Origin: Fidelibacterota bacterium
GTDB lineage: Bacteria > Fidelibacterota > Marinisomatia > Marinisomatales > TCS55
NCBI GenBank assembly: GCA_014239435.1
Contig: JAAZYX010000033.1
Location: 1 to 64,000, forward strand
DNA: 64,000 nucleotides
Direction of reading: 5' to 3'
A model generated the notes under the pieces. It saw only the letters and a list, made by a program, of their open reading frames with translations. It was not told where the DNA came from and did not search any database. Shown here piece after piece: positions 34,214 to 41,944 of this stretch (position 1 is the first letter of the stretch; every line of letters starts with the position of its first letter). Position numbers and translations under genes: made by a program.

Positions 34214-35655
34214 TTCTTCTTATGGAATAGCTTTATCAGGATTGCAACCTGAATAATAATAATAACCCATTGCATATGAATCTGATGCCAAACACTCTCT
34301 AACAAGTCAACAGAATGAAGGAAAACGACAAAAATCATTACCGGCGCGAGGAACCGTAAAAATATCTTCCAAGCTTTAATGACAATTGGGTATTTGTCAA
34401 ATAATGATTCTGACCCTTTTTTCAGTTCGATGAGTACTGTATCAAATCCCCAAATCCATCCTACAAAAATGGCAATAAAAAACCCGCCTCCGGGAAGCAG
34501 AATATTGGAAGCTAAATAATCAGCATTATCAAACCATGTTTTTCCAAAAAAGTGAACATCCTTCATCACATTAAAAGATAATGCACTGGGAATTCCAATC
34601 AGCAAAACGACAAATCCAAAAACCATTACAGCATTCTGGCGTTTCCATTTTCTTTCATCCACAAAATAAGCAACCACCACTTCCAGCAAAGATATGGCGG
34701 AGGTCAACGCGGCAACCGTTAAGAGCAAGAAAAACAAAACAGCCCACACAACGCCGCCTGGCATTTTTGCAAAAACAACCGGTAAGGTATGAAATATCAG
34801 TCCCGGCCCTGCGGCGGGATCTTGTCCCATAGCAAAAACGGATGAAAAAATTGCGATACCGGCCAATAACGCTATGAATGTATCTAAGATAACAATTTGA
34901 AGCGCTGCGCTTGGGACATGATCTTTTTCCGAGAGATAAGAACCATACGTCATCATTGCTCCCATTCCAAGGCTGATGGTAAAAAATGCATGTCCTAATG
35001 CGATTAACACGGACTGACCGGAAATCTTAGACCAATCCGGTGACCATAAAAATGCTAATCCTTTTTCTGCGCCGGGAAGTGTTACACCGCGAATTACCAA
35101 TAAAATTAATAGAAAAAATAGAACGGGCATCATGATTTTGCTTCCTTTTTCAATGCCCTTATTAATGCCGGCAAACACCACCCCCATTGTCAAGAATGAA
35201 AATAGCGTATGGTAACCGACAATCCAGGTAACATTCCCAACCTGTGATTCAAAATACGCCGACGATACACCGGGATCAGAAAATTGCGAAAAAGAACCTT
35301 TCAATGCTTCAACGATATACCCGATGGACCAACCCGCGATAACAGTATAAAATGAAAGAATCACAAAACCAGCGATAACACCTAAACTTCCAACTGCGAC
35401 CCAAAAAGGCTTTCCTGAAAGTTTTTTAAAAGCACCAACAGGATTTCGCTGGGTTGTTCGACCCATCATGATTTCTGCAATGAGCACCGGTAATCCAATG
35501 AGTGCAATACAAATCAGGTAAATAAATACAAAAGCAGCACCTCCGTTTTCACCAGCGATATATGGAAACTTCCAAATGTTTCCTAAACCGATTGCCGAAC
35601 CAGCGGCGGCTAAAATAAATCCTGCTTTTGATCCCCAATGTTCTCTATTGTTCAT
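34210..35655 (-). CDS. sodium-dependent transporter, SNF/NSS family
   Basis: A LeuT-fold secondary transporter that uses the sodium gradient to import amino acids or similar solutes. The N-terminus WGSKAGFILAAAGSAIGLGNIWKFPYIAGENGG is highly characteristic and contains the sodium sites and the unwound TM1. Twelve hydrophobic helices fit the 481 residues. FFTISLGMGAMMTYGSYLS (TM6 region) is also typical. The substrate is not predictable. It lies 8 bp after the DUF5683 gene. Confidence 0.93.
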   Translation of the reverse strand: MNNREHWGSKAGFILAAAGSAIGLGNIWKFPYIAGENGGAAFVFIYLICIALIGLPVLIAEIMMGRTTQRNPVGAFKKLSGKPFWVAVGSLGVIAGFVILSFYTVIAGWSIGYIVEALKGSFSQFSDPGVSSAYFESQVGNVTWIVGYHTLFSFLTMGVVFAGINKGIEKGSKIMMPVLFFLLILLVIRGVTLPGAEKGLAFLWSPDWSKISGQSVLIALGHAFFTISLGMGAMMTYGSYLSEKDHVPSAALQIVILDTFIALLAGIAIFSSVFAMGQDPAAGPGLIFHTLPVVFAKMPGGVVWAVLFFLLLTVAALTSAISLLEVVVAYFVDERKWKRQNAVMVFGFVVLLIGIPSALSFNVMKDVHFFGKTWFDNADYLASNILLPGGGFFIAIFVGWIWGFDTVLIELKKGSESLFDKYPIVIKAWKIFLRFLAPVMIFVVFLHSVDLLESVWHQIHMQWVIIIIQVAILIKLFHKKK

Positions 35656-35663
35656 ATAATCCC

Positions 35664-36074
35664 TTACTCGTTTTTGTCCGAATTACTTTCAGATTCCAAA
35701 TCTTCCTCCATCACCTGATCGAAGGGGTACAAATGTGCGTCAACTACAGCATCCAGAAAACCATAAAGATACAAAAATGCCGCCCACCAAATATATTTAT
35801 TCCGCTTTTCAAGATAGCGGTGTTTCCCTAGCGGATGGATAGTTTCGTCATAATTCGCATACGTATCAGCATTTTCAGAATACCGCCAAATGGATAATGC
35901 TTCTAACGTCAAGATGGAAACAGCCTTAAAATATTTTCCATTGTACGCCTGCCCGGCGCCGGGAAAAAGCAGCGCATACATTCCCGCTTTCGAAGGCGAT
36001 GGATATTCAAGACTGTCCGGTTGTTGGGCCATACTGAAGGATACAAACACGATAAATGCTGTAAAACGGACCAA
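35664..36074 (-). CDS. DUF5683-like membrane protein
   Basis: A 136-residue protein with an N-terminal signal sequence (ending about FSMAQQ). A core typical of DUF5683 follows, KAGMYALLFPGAGQAYNGKYFKAVSILTLEA, with a second hydrophobic stretch (YIWWAAFLYLYGFLDAVVDAHL). The function is unknown; family members are common in Bacteroidota and allied phyla. The start is a TTG at 36074. The C-terminal tail is acidic. Confidence 0.75.
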   Translation of the reverse strand: MVRFTAFIVFVSFSMAQQPDSLEYPSPSKAGMYALLFPGAGQAYNGKYFKAVSILTLEALSIWRYSENADTYANYDETIHPLGKHRYLEKRNKYIWWAAFLYLYGFLDAVVDAHLYPFDQVMEEDLESESNSDKNE

Positions 36075-36088
36075 TCAATCACCAAGGT

Positions 36089-36475
36089 TTACAAAGCGGC
36101 AATGCACTCAATTTCCACTTCAGCATCCAGCGGCAGTTTGGACACTTGAAGCGCAGATCTTGCCGGCGGTTCCATGTGGGAAAAGAATTCCGTGAATACT
36201 GCATTCAGTTCTGGGTAGTTGGAAAAATCCTTTAAAAAAACTGTTAGCTTTACTATGCGACTTGCATCCGTTTCGGCTGCCTCCAAGATGGCGATTATAT
36301 TGGATAAAACCTGAAAAACCTGCTGACTGAAATCTCCATCAATCAACTTTCCAGTTTCAGGATTCAAGGGAATTTGGCCGGCGGTAAATACAAATCCATT
36401 GGCAACCTTTGCCTGACTGTATGGACCCATCGCCTCCGGCGCGTCCGGCGTGGATATAGCTTTAGGGTCGTTCAT
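36089..36475 (-). CDS. ridA: RidA family reactive-intermediate deaminase
   Basis: RidA hydrolyses reactive enamine/imine intermediates made by PLP enzymes. The 128-residue protein (from ATG 36475) has GPYSQAKVANGFVFTAGQIPLNPETGKL, FSQQVFQVLSNIIAILEAA, and the C-terminal RSALQVSKLPLDAEVEIECIA, with the conserved Arg that binds the carboxylate. The start chosen forms an ATGA overlap with the upstream PPC-domain gene; an ATG three codons earlier is possible. Confidence 0.93.
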   Translation of the reverse strand: MNDPKAISTPDAPEAMGPYSQAKVANGFVFTAGQIPLNPETGKLIDGDFSQQVFQVLSNIIAILEAAETDASRIVKLTVFLKDFSNYPELNAVFTEFFSHMEPPARSALQVSKLPLDAEVEIECIAAL

Positions 36476-36894
36476 TCGGGACATAGAGTTGCAAGCCCGA
36501 TGGCTTCGTCAAATTTTCGTACCATATGCGTGTCTATTTCAGTCAGGATAAATTCACCTACAACCGCTACGGTGCATTCAAATACGTGACCTCCCTTAAT
36601 ATCCAAATCATGAGTGCCGACGGTAGCGTGCGCGTGGATAAACGGCTCGCCGTCTTTCAAACTGATATTTCCCTGAAAAGATACAAGTTCCATAATTTTA
36701 TTCATCGAGGATTTGATATATTCTTTTTTGGAGAAATCATAGGCGCCCATTTCGATATTTTCTACTGCGCCAATTCCGGATATTTTTCCGTTTTGGATTC
36801 CATTGTCCATACAATAGGCGGTTAATGTTTCCATAACCTTTTCGTCTTTTTCAACAAAGATGAAATGATTCTGTCCATTGCGTGTTGATTTCAT
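36472..36894 (-). CDS. PPC domain (DUF296) DNA-binding-like protein
   Basis: A 140-residue protein of the PPC/DUF296 fold, found fused to AT-hooks in plants and alone in bacteria. The zinc-binding histidines are suggested by PFIHAHATVGTHDLDIKGGHVFE. The function in bacteria is not established. It overlaps both neighbours by ATGA junctions: the stop of the alaS 3' part (36893-36891) and the ridA start. The close coupling implies co-translation with alaS. Confidence 0.88.
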   Translation of the reverse strand: MKSTRNGQNHFIFVEKDEKVMETLTAYCMDNGIQNGKISGIGAVENIEMGAYDFSKKEYIKSSMNKIMELVSFQGNISLKDGEPFIHAHATVGTHDLDIKGGHVFECTVAVVGEFILTEIDTHMVRKFDEAIGLATLCPE

Positions 36895-37727
36895 TTTTTG
36901 TCCTTTGAGGTTAGTGCTTCTTTAATGATAGATTCGCTTTCTTTCAGCGCTTTTTCTAACAGCTTTTTATCTTTTCCGCCGGCGGTTGCAAGTCGAGCAT
37001 TTCCGCCGCCGCCGCCGCCCATTACCGAGCCAATTGATTTTGCCAAGTTGCTGGCGTCCATTCCTTTTTCAATCAAGTCAGATGTCACCACCACCACGAG
37101 ACCTGGCTTTTCCCCTTGAGAAGATCCAAGAACACCTACACCGGATTTCAATGCGGCAAGCAGCGCATCTCCGGATAATTTCAATGCATTCATTCCATCC
37201 GCATCTACATCAGATACTACAATGGTAACATTATTATGCTCAGTTCCTTTTACTACAAGCTTAGCGGCGTCAAAATCCGGATTGCTCTTTTTTTGCTTTA
37301 ATTTTTTTTCGAATTCTTTTCGCTGACTTTTCAGGTGTGCAATTCTCTCCGGAAGCTCATCGGTTGAGCAATTTAATTCTGCCTGCAAATCCGTTAATAT
37401 TTGGGATTGCATTTGAACCCATTCGACAGCGCCGGGACCCGTAAGTGCCACAATTCGCCGAACACCGGAAGCCAAGGAAGTTTCTTCGGTAATTTTAAAA
37501 AGCCCGATGTCTCCCGTCCTGTCGCAATGCGTTCCACCGCAGAGCTCCATCGAAAAATCGCCAATGGTGAGCACGCGGACTGTATCATCATATTTTTCCC
37601 CAAACATCGCAATAGCGCCATCTTTTTTTGCATCCTTATACTGTTTAAATGAAATGTCGCAATCTGTATTTTTTAAGATTTCTGCATTGATGACAGTTTC
37701 AACATTCCGGATTTGATCCGGAGTCAT
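36891..37727 (-). CDS. alaS: alanyl-tRNA synthetase, C-terminal part after in-frame stop
   Basis: This frame (278 aa from the first ATG) continues the alaS reading frame downstream of the TAA at 37745-37743. It begins MTPDQIRNVE, where normal AlaRS reads RFDFxHF-x-x-MTP..., and includes the second half of the editing site, the zinc motif CGGTHCDRTGD, then the coiled coil and the C-Ala domain ending in a Gly-rich segment (VMGGGGGGNARLA) and Lys-rich tail. Only one stop separates it from the N-terminal part. No strong ribosome site precedes this ATG. It is either the second half of a genuinely split enzyme, a product of readthrough, or a mutation or sequencing error. Confidence 0.85.
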   Translation of the reverse strand: MTPDQIRNVETVINAEILKNTDCDISFKQYKDAKKDGAIAMFGEKYDDTVRVLTIGDFSMELCGGTHCDRTGDIGLFKITEETSLASGVRRIVALTGPGAVEWVQMQSQILTDLQAELNCSTDELPERIAHLKSQRKEFEKKLKQKKSNPDFDAAKLVVKGTEHNNVTIVVSDVDADGMNALKLSGDALLAALKSGVGVLGSSQGEKPGLVVVVTSDLIEKGMDASNLAKSIGSVMGGGGGGNARLATAGGKDKKLLEKALKESESIIKEALTSKDKK

Positions 37728-37742
37728 CTTTTCAAAATGCGT

Positions 37743-37745
37743 TTA
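37743..37745 (-). other. in-frame TAA codon interrupting alaS
   Basis: On the reverse strand the codons read CGG TTC GAT TAA ACG CAT TTT GAA AAG ATG ACT. AlaRS proteins normally have F (sometimes L) after RFD, so the TAA stands in place of one sense codon and the frame before and after is unchanged. A single change from TTA would produce it. Raw reads would tell mutation from error. Confidence 0.8.
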
Positions 37746-39488
37746 ATCGAACCGGAGATAATCCGGATGCACCAGTGAACCGGCCTGCTGACAATGTTCA
37801 CCGAGTACGACTTTCAATGCGGAGTTTAATAAATGGGTGGCCGTGTGATTCTTGCGGATATTTTGCCTGCGCGGACCATCTACACTACTAGATAATACCG
37901 ATTTCAATGCGGATTCACTCCACTTCCCGGAACAAATATGAATATGAGATTTGCCGTCTTTCACAGTATTCTCAACCTTCAGGGTAATTCCCTTTCCGTT
38001 GATTGTGCCTTTGTCTCCGATTTGTCCGCCCGATTCCGCGTAAAACGGCGTTTTATCCAACACAAGATGGATGGAATCTTTAGATGAAGCAAAACGCCGT
38101 ACTTTAGATTCAGATTCCATTGTTTCATAACCGAGAAATTTTGAATCTTTCCCCTTGGACAAATTCACCCAATCCAAAGAACCGCTGTCTGCTGTGAATT
38201 TTCCTGAGGCTTTCGCCCTTTTCTTTTGTGCTGCCATTTCAGTTTCAAATCCTTTCTCATCTACGGAATATCCTCTTTCACGCGCCATGAGCATTGTCAA
38301 ATCCAGAGGAAACCCGTACGTATCGTATAATTTGAAGGCATCTTTCCCGGGAATCGTTTTGCCTGAACTAGCATCGAGGGATTTGTCAAAATGAACCAAT
38401 CCACGGTCCAGCGTATCATTAAACATCGATTCTTCCGCCTGCACCACTTTTTTGATATGCGCAGATTTTTCCACCACTTCCGGAAATACATCACCCATGA
38501 TTTGTCCAACGGTATCTACTAATTCAAACATGAACGGTTCGCGCTGATCCAGCATTCTGCCAAATCTTGAAGCACGTCGTAATAGTCTGCGCAGAACATA
38601 TCCTCGTCCGCCATTCGACGGCAGCGCGCCGTCCGCGATGGAAAAGCACAACATGCGGATATGATCCGAAATCACATGAAACGGAGATGGATTATCTTTG
38701 GCGTTAATGCCGGTTATTTTTTCAATGGATTGAATGATCGGCGAAAAAAGATCTGTTTCATAATTACTGGATTTATTTTGCATCACAGACACAATCCGCT
38801 CAAGCCCCGCGCCGGTATCAACATGTTTTTGCGATAGGTCCTTTAGTTTTCCGTCTGCATTTCGATTCGACTGAATAAAAACTAAATTCCATAATTCCCA
38901 ATAATCATCGGATGAATTCACACCTTTTGCCGATTGATTTTTCGGATCATCGCCAATATAATAATGAATTTCCGAACATGGGCCGCAGGGACCGGTTTCA
39001 CCCATTTCCCAAAAATTATATTTCTCTCCAAATTTTAGCACTCTGTCTTTTGAAATGTCCGTCACATCAGGCCAAAGTTTAAACGCCTCATCATCATCTG
39101 TGTACACCGTCGCCCACAGCCTATCCTTATCCAATCCCCAAACTTCGGTGAGCAATTCCCACGCCCATGCAATCGCATCCGGTTTATAATAATCGCCAAA
39201 TGACCAATTGCCAAGCATTTCAAAAAATGTGTGGTGGAATCCATCCATTCCGACTACGTCAAGATCGTTGTGTTTGCCGCTCACGCGAATGCATTTCTGC
39301 GTGTTGACAGCACGCGGATGGTCCGGAGTTTCATCGCCCAAGAAAATGGGTTTAAACTGGTTCATCCCCGCATTGGCGAATAACAATGTTTTATCCGCAA
39401 TCGGGACTACCGGCGAACTCGGGATAAATTGATGGCCTCTTTTTTCAAAGAAATCAATAAATGCGGATCTGATCTCGTTGCTTTGCAT
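37743..39488 (-). CDS. alaS: alanyl-tRNA synthetase, N-terminal part
   Basis: This class II synthetase charges tRNA-Ala and edits Ser and Gly. The 581-residue fragment holds the catalytic domain (SAFIDFFEKRGHQFIPSSPVVP, FANAGMNQFKPIFLG, FFEMLGNWSFGDY, GPCGPCSEIHYYIG, and NGGRGYVLRRLLRRASRFG in the tRNA-recognition part). It also holds the start of the editing domain with HTATHLLNSAL. It ends at HPDYLRFD, where the in-frame TAA occurs, so its HxxxH and the CxxxH partner are on different frames. The ATG overlaps the upstream stop as TGATG. Activation of alanine could be retained by this part alone. Confidence 0.93.
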   Translation of the reverse strand: MQSNEIRSAFIDFFEKRGHQFIPSSPVVPIADKTLLFANAGMNQFKPIFLGDETPDHPRAVNTQKCIRVSGKHNDLDVVGMDGFHHTFFEMLGNWSFGDYYKPDAIAWAWELLTEVWGLDKDRLWATVYTDDDEAFKLWPDVTDISKDRVLKFGEKYNFWEMGETGPCGPCSEIHYYIGDDPKNQSAKGVNSSDDYWELWNLVFIQSNRNADGKLKDLSQKHVDTGAGLERIVSVMQNKSSNYETDLFSPIIQSIEKITGINAKDNPSPFHVISDHIRMLCFSIADGALPSNGGRGYVLRRLLRRASRFGRMLDQREPFMFELVDTVGQIMGDVFPEVVEKSAHIKKVVQAEESMFNDTLDRGLVHFDKSLDASSGKTIPGKDAFKLYDTYGFPLDLTMLMARERGYSVDEKGFETEMAAQKKRAKASGKFTADSGSLDWVNLSKGKDSKFLGYETMESESKVRRFASSKDSIHLVLDKTPFYAESGGQIGDKGTINGKGITLKVENTVKDGKSHIHICSGKWSESALKSVLSSSVDGPRRQNIRKNHTATHLLNSALKVVLGEHCQQAGSLVHPDYLRFD

Positions 39489-41053
39489 CAGAACATGAAA
39501 GACGTTTCTACGGTGGTAATGTTTACAGTTTCATCCGTACCGTCAACGGATCCATCGCCGTTCAAATCACGAAATGAGCGCTGAAATTTATACAGCAGCA
39601 CCATGCCGGAACCGAGTTCTATTCCTATTTTGTAACCCATAATTGTGCTCTCAGAGAATTCAAATTTAAACGGATTCGGAACATTTCGCTGTTGATAAAA
39701 TCCTTGTGCCGTTTTAATCCGGCTGATCGATTTTTTAAGTGAAAGTGTGGACAAAAAACTGTTGTTAGCCTGTGTATTGTAATCATTGACATCGTCATCC
39801 CAAATATCGCCTTTTAAATTCTGATAAGATGTACCGAATTCGAGATAGGAACCAAGGCGGACTCCTAGCCGAGCGTAAAACCCCTTCTGCTTTCCATACC
39901 TTCCCAATTGCGATTCTTTGGTGTGAATGGTGACATTTCCCGAACCGGTTGTAGAAAAACTGACACGTTCAATTTCGTAAGACCGATTCCAATACCCGAA
40001 TTCAAATTGTCCAGTGGGAATCATCCGGTATTCGAGGTTAAATCGTGCCGGTCCGAATTTCGCGCTCAAACCTACCGGAACGAGCCCTGAACCCAATTCC
40101 AGTTTTTCACCGGATTGATTTGGATGATCGGTTTCACCAATCATTTTAGCAGCCTGAGCATACAGGCTTACAGATAATTTTTCTTCCCGCACGAGCGGAT
40201 ACGAAATATCTACAGCAATTGCGCCAATTTCATCCGCTGTTTCCCTGACATTCAGTGGTTCATTTTTTCTAGTAATATCGGTGTCCAGAACAATAACGGA
40301 ATCCAATGTCCAACCGGGAATATCAGAATCGAGTGTATCGGTGATTCCGTCTCCGTCTATATCCCATTCCGCGGGATTGTTATCGGCGATTCCATCCGCA
40401 TCGGAATCCAGCCAATAGAAGTCATCATCCGGAAAATCATCCACAATATCCGGCCTTCCATCACCATCACGGTCTTTGAGTCCAAGGTACTGATTCCGGT
40501 CCATAACAAATGATGCGGCGACGGGAAAAGAAAATAAATTGGTTGAGCCAGCACGAAATCCGACGAGTCCGAGATTCTCTTTGAAATCGTTTGAAAAGCC
40601 TTCTATAAAAAGTGAGGATTTCCTGAATCCGAAATCTAGCCCCACTTTTCGTATAGACGGATATTGAATAGAATTCGAATATCGGTTCACCAGAATTCCG
40701 TATCCCATATCCACTCTATCCAGAGCGCCGACTTTGAAATACACCGGTTGATTCGGGAATCCATAGCGGATATAATAAATTTTATCAATGAGCGTATTTT
40801 TGGTTGCTTCGCCATCAGAAAAATCCCATTCATCTTTATGCAGGTTGCCGTCTTCATCAATATAAAATACCAAATCCAGAGCGATCCCCCATTTTCCTAT
40901 CGGAATAACGGGTCGCAGCGCAATTTGATTCCATATTTTTCCATCAATGGTTACAGCGCCGAAAGCGCCTTGGACCTGAGATTGGCCTTTAAGGGAAATG
41001 AGCCCGAGCGGAACTAAAATCCAAAAGAAACGATGTAAGGGTATGTGGTTCAT
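39488..41053 (-). CDS. outer-membrane protein with calcium-binding repeats
   Basis: A 521-residue exported protein I cannot assign to a named family. A signal peptide is likely (FWILVPLGLISLKGQSQ). Long amphipathic beta strands and aromatic ends (the last residues are VETSFMF) suggest a beta barrel in the outer membrane. Around residues 190-260 is a stretch of thrombospondin-3-like Asp-rich repeats (DRDGDGRPDIVDD, DSDADGIADN, DIDGDGITDTLDSD), with another (DLNGDGSVDGTDE) near the end. These usually bind calcium. The Asp-rich block may form an extracellular loop. It is coupled to alaS by a 1-base overlap. Confidence 0.7.
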   Translation of the reverse strand: MNHIPLHRFFWILVPLGLISLKGQSQVQGAFGAVTIDGKIWNQIALRPVIPIGKWGIALDLVFYIDEDGNLHKDEWDFSDGEATKNTLIDKIYYIRYGFPNQPVYFKVGALDRVDMGYGILVNRYSNSIQYPSIRKVGLDFGFRKSSLFIEGFSNDFKENLGLVGFRAGSTNLFSFPVAASFVMDRNQYLGLKDRDGDGRPDIVDDFPDDDFYWLDSDADGIADNNPAEWDIDGDGITDTLDSDIPGWTLDSVIVLDTDITRKNEPLNVRETADEIGAIAVDISYPLVREEKLSVSLYAQAAKMIGETDHPNQSGEKLELGSGLVPVGLSAKFGPARFNLEYRMIPTGQFEFGYWNRSYEIERVSFSTTGSGNVTIHTKESQLGRYGKQKGFYARLGVRLGSYLEFGTSYQNLKGDIWDDDVNDYNTQANNSFLSTLSLKKSISRIKTAQGFYQQRNVPNPFKFEFSESTIMGYKIGIELGSGMVLLYKFQRSFRDLNGDGSVDGTDETVNITTVETSFMF

Positions 41054-41160
41054 ATGTGACGCTAAAAATTAGGCTTGAGAACAGTGATGGTTCAATCTCT
41101 AAATCCTTCGGTATATGAAGAGTCGTTTGCTAAGTTTCCGGCGTAGAATTTGAGTCTTTT

Positions 41161-41769
41161 ATGTCCAAAAATATCTTTCTGACGCTCTTTTTAATCCATT
41201 ATGCATTTTCGGCAGAGGTGACGGCAATCACCGAAATTTCTATCGAGACCAAGCAAAACGGATATGTGCTTACACTCTCTTGTTCCAGTCCGGTGCTTGA
41301 GAAAAACCTGACATCGTGGTACGCGCCGGCAACAGGATGGTTTTACATTTCTATCCTTCATGCAACTGCAGATTCCGCAAAATTATCAAGCAAAGAAACC
41401 GAATTCCCCATCATGGAAATTCAGGCATCCACCGAAGACAGCTCCGCTCAGATCGCAATAAAATCTGCGAGATATATTGAACAATCCGAATTTTATTATT
41501 CTACTACACCGCCTGAAATATTAGCATCGCTCCGCTTTCCGGTTATGGATCTCATAGCCGATAATGAAAAATCAGAAATCCTGACAGCAGGTACAAAACC
41601 CGTATCCAGAAATGTGATGCTACTTCGAAAGGGACTCTATTTCGTCGGTGCATCCTTAACTGTTGCCGGCATAATTGATCAGGACCATACAGAAGGCTTC
41701 GGATGGGAATTACCGACCGGTGCAGGAATACTCATCGGAACGTGGCTTTGGGAAAAGCATGGGCACTAA
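41161..41769 (+). CDS. hypothetical exported protein
   Basis: A 202-residue protein with an N-terminal signal peptide (NIFLTLFLIHYAFSAEV). A beta-rich domain follows (ISIETKQNGYVLTLSCSS, WYAPATGWFYISILHA), with a C-terminal hydrophobic pair (GLYFVGASLTVAGIID, TGAGILIGTWLWEKHGH). The first domain faintly recalls AMIN-type peptidoglycan-binding domains, but I would not assign it. It begins a rightward group of three genes facing away from the barrel gene, across a 107-bp spacer that should hold both promoters. Confidence 0.7.
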   Translation: MSKNIFLTLFLIHYAFSAEVTAITEISIETKQNGYVLTLSCSSPVLEKNLTSWYAPATGWFYISILHATADSAKLSSKETEFPIMEIQASTEDSSAQIAIKSARYIEQSEFYYSTTPPEILASLRFPVMDLIADNEKSEILTAGTKPVSRNVMLLRKGLYFVGASLTVAGIIDQDHTEGFGWELPTGAGILIGTWLWEKHGH

Positions 41770-41774
41770 AATTC

Positions 41775-41942
41775 ATGGGTGAATATTTACCATTTTTTGC
41801 TATTTTTTATGGAATAGGAATCATTGCTTTTGGATTTTTTATCCGTTTCTATTTTGCACGGAAACGGCTAGAAGACACCAAAAAATCTCTAAAGATGAAA
41901 GATGGAAAAAAAGGTAAAAGAAGAAATGGCAAAAAAAATTAG
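41775..41942 (+). CDS. small single-pass membrane protein
   Basis: A 55-residue ORF from ATG 41775: MGEYLPFFAIFYGIGIIAFG (one membrane helix), then FFIRFYFARKRLEDT and a very Lys-rich tail (KMKDGKKGKRRNGKK). It fits between its neighbours with 5-bp and 2-bp gaps, which favours a real gene. No family is recognised. The ORF could be extended upstream in frame, but that would run inside the preceding gene. Confidence 0.55.
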   Translation: MGEYLPFFAIFYGIGIIAFGFFIRFYFARKRLEDTKKSLKMKDGKKGKRRNGKKN

Positions 41943-41944
41943 AG

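Noticed and set aside
37743-37745. Alternative genetic code with TAA as sense
   Set aside because: Several other genes here, such as the barrel gene end at 54462, lolA, guaB and higB, stop at TAA at the expected lengths.
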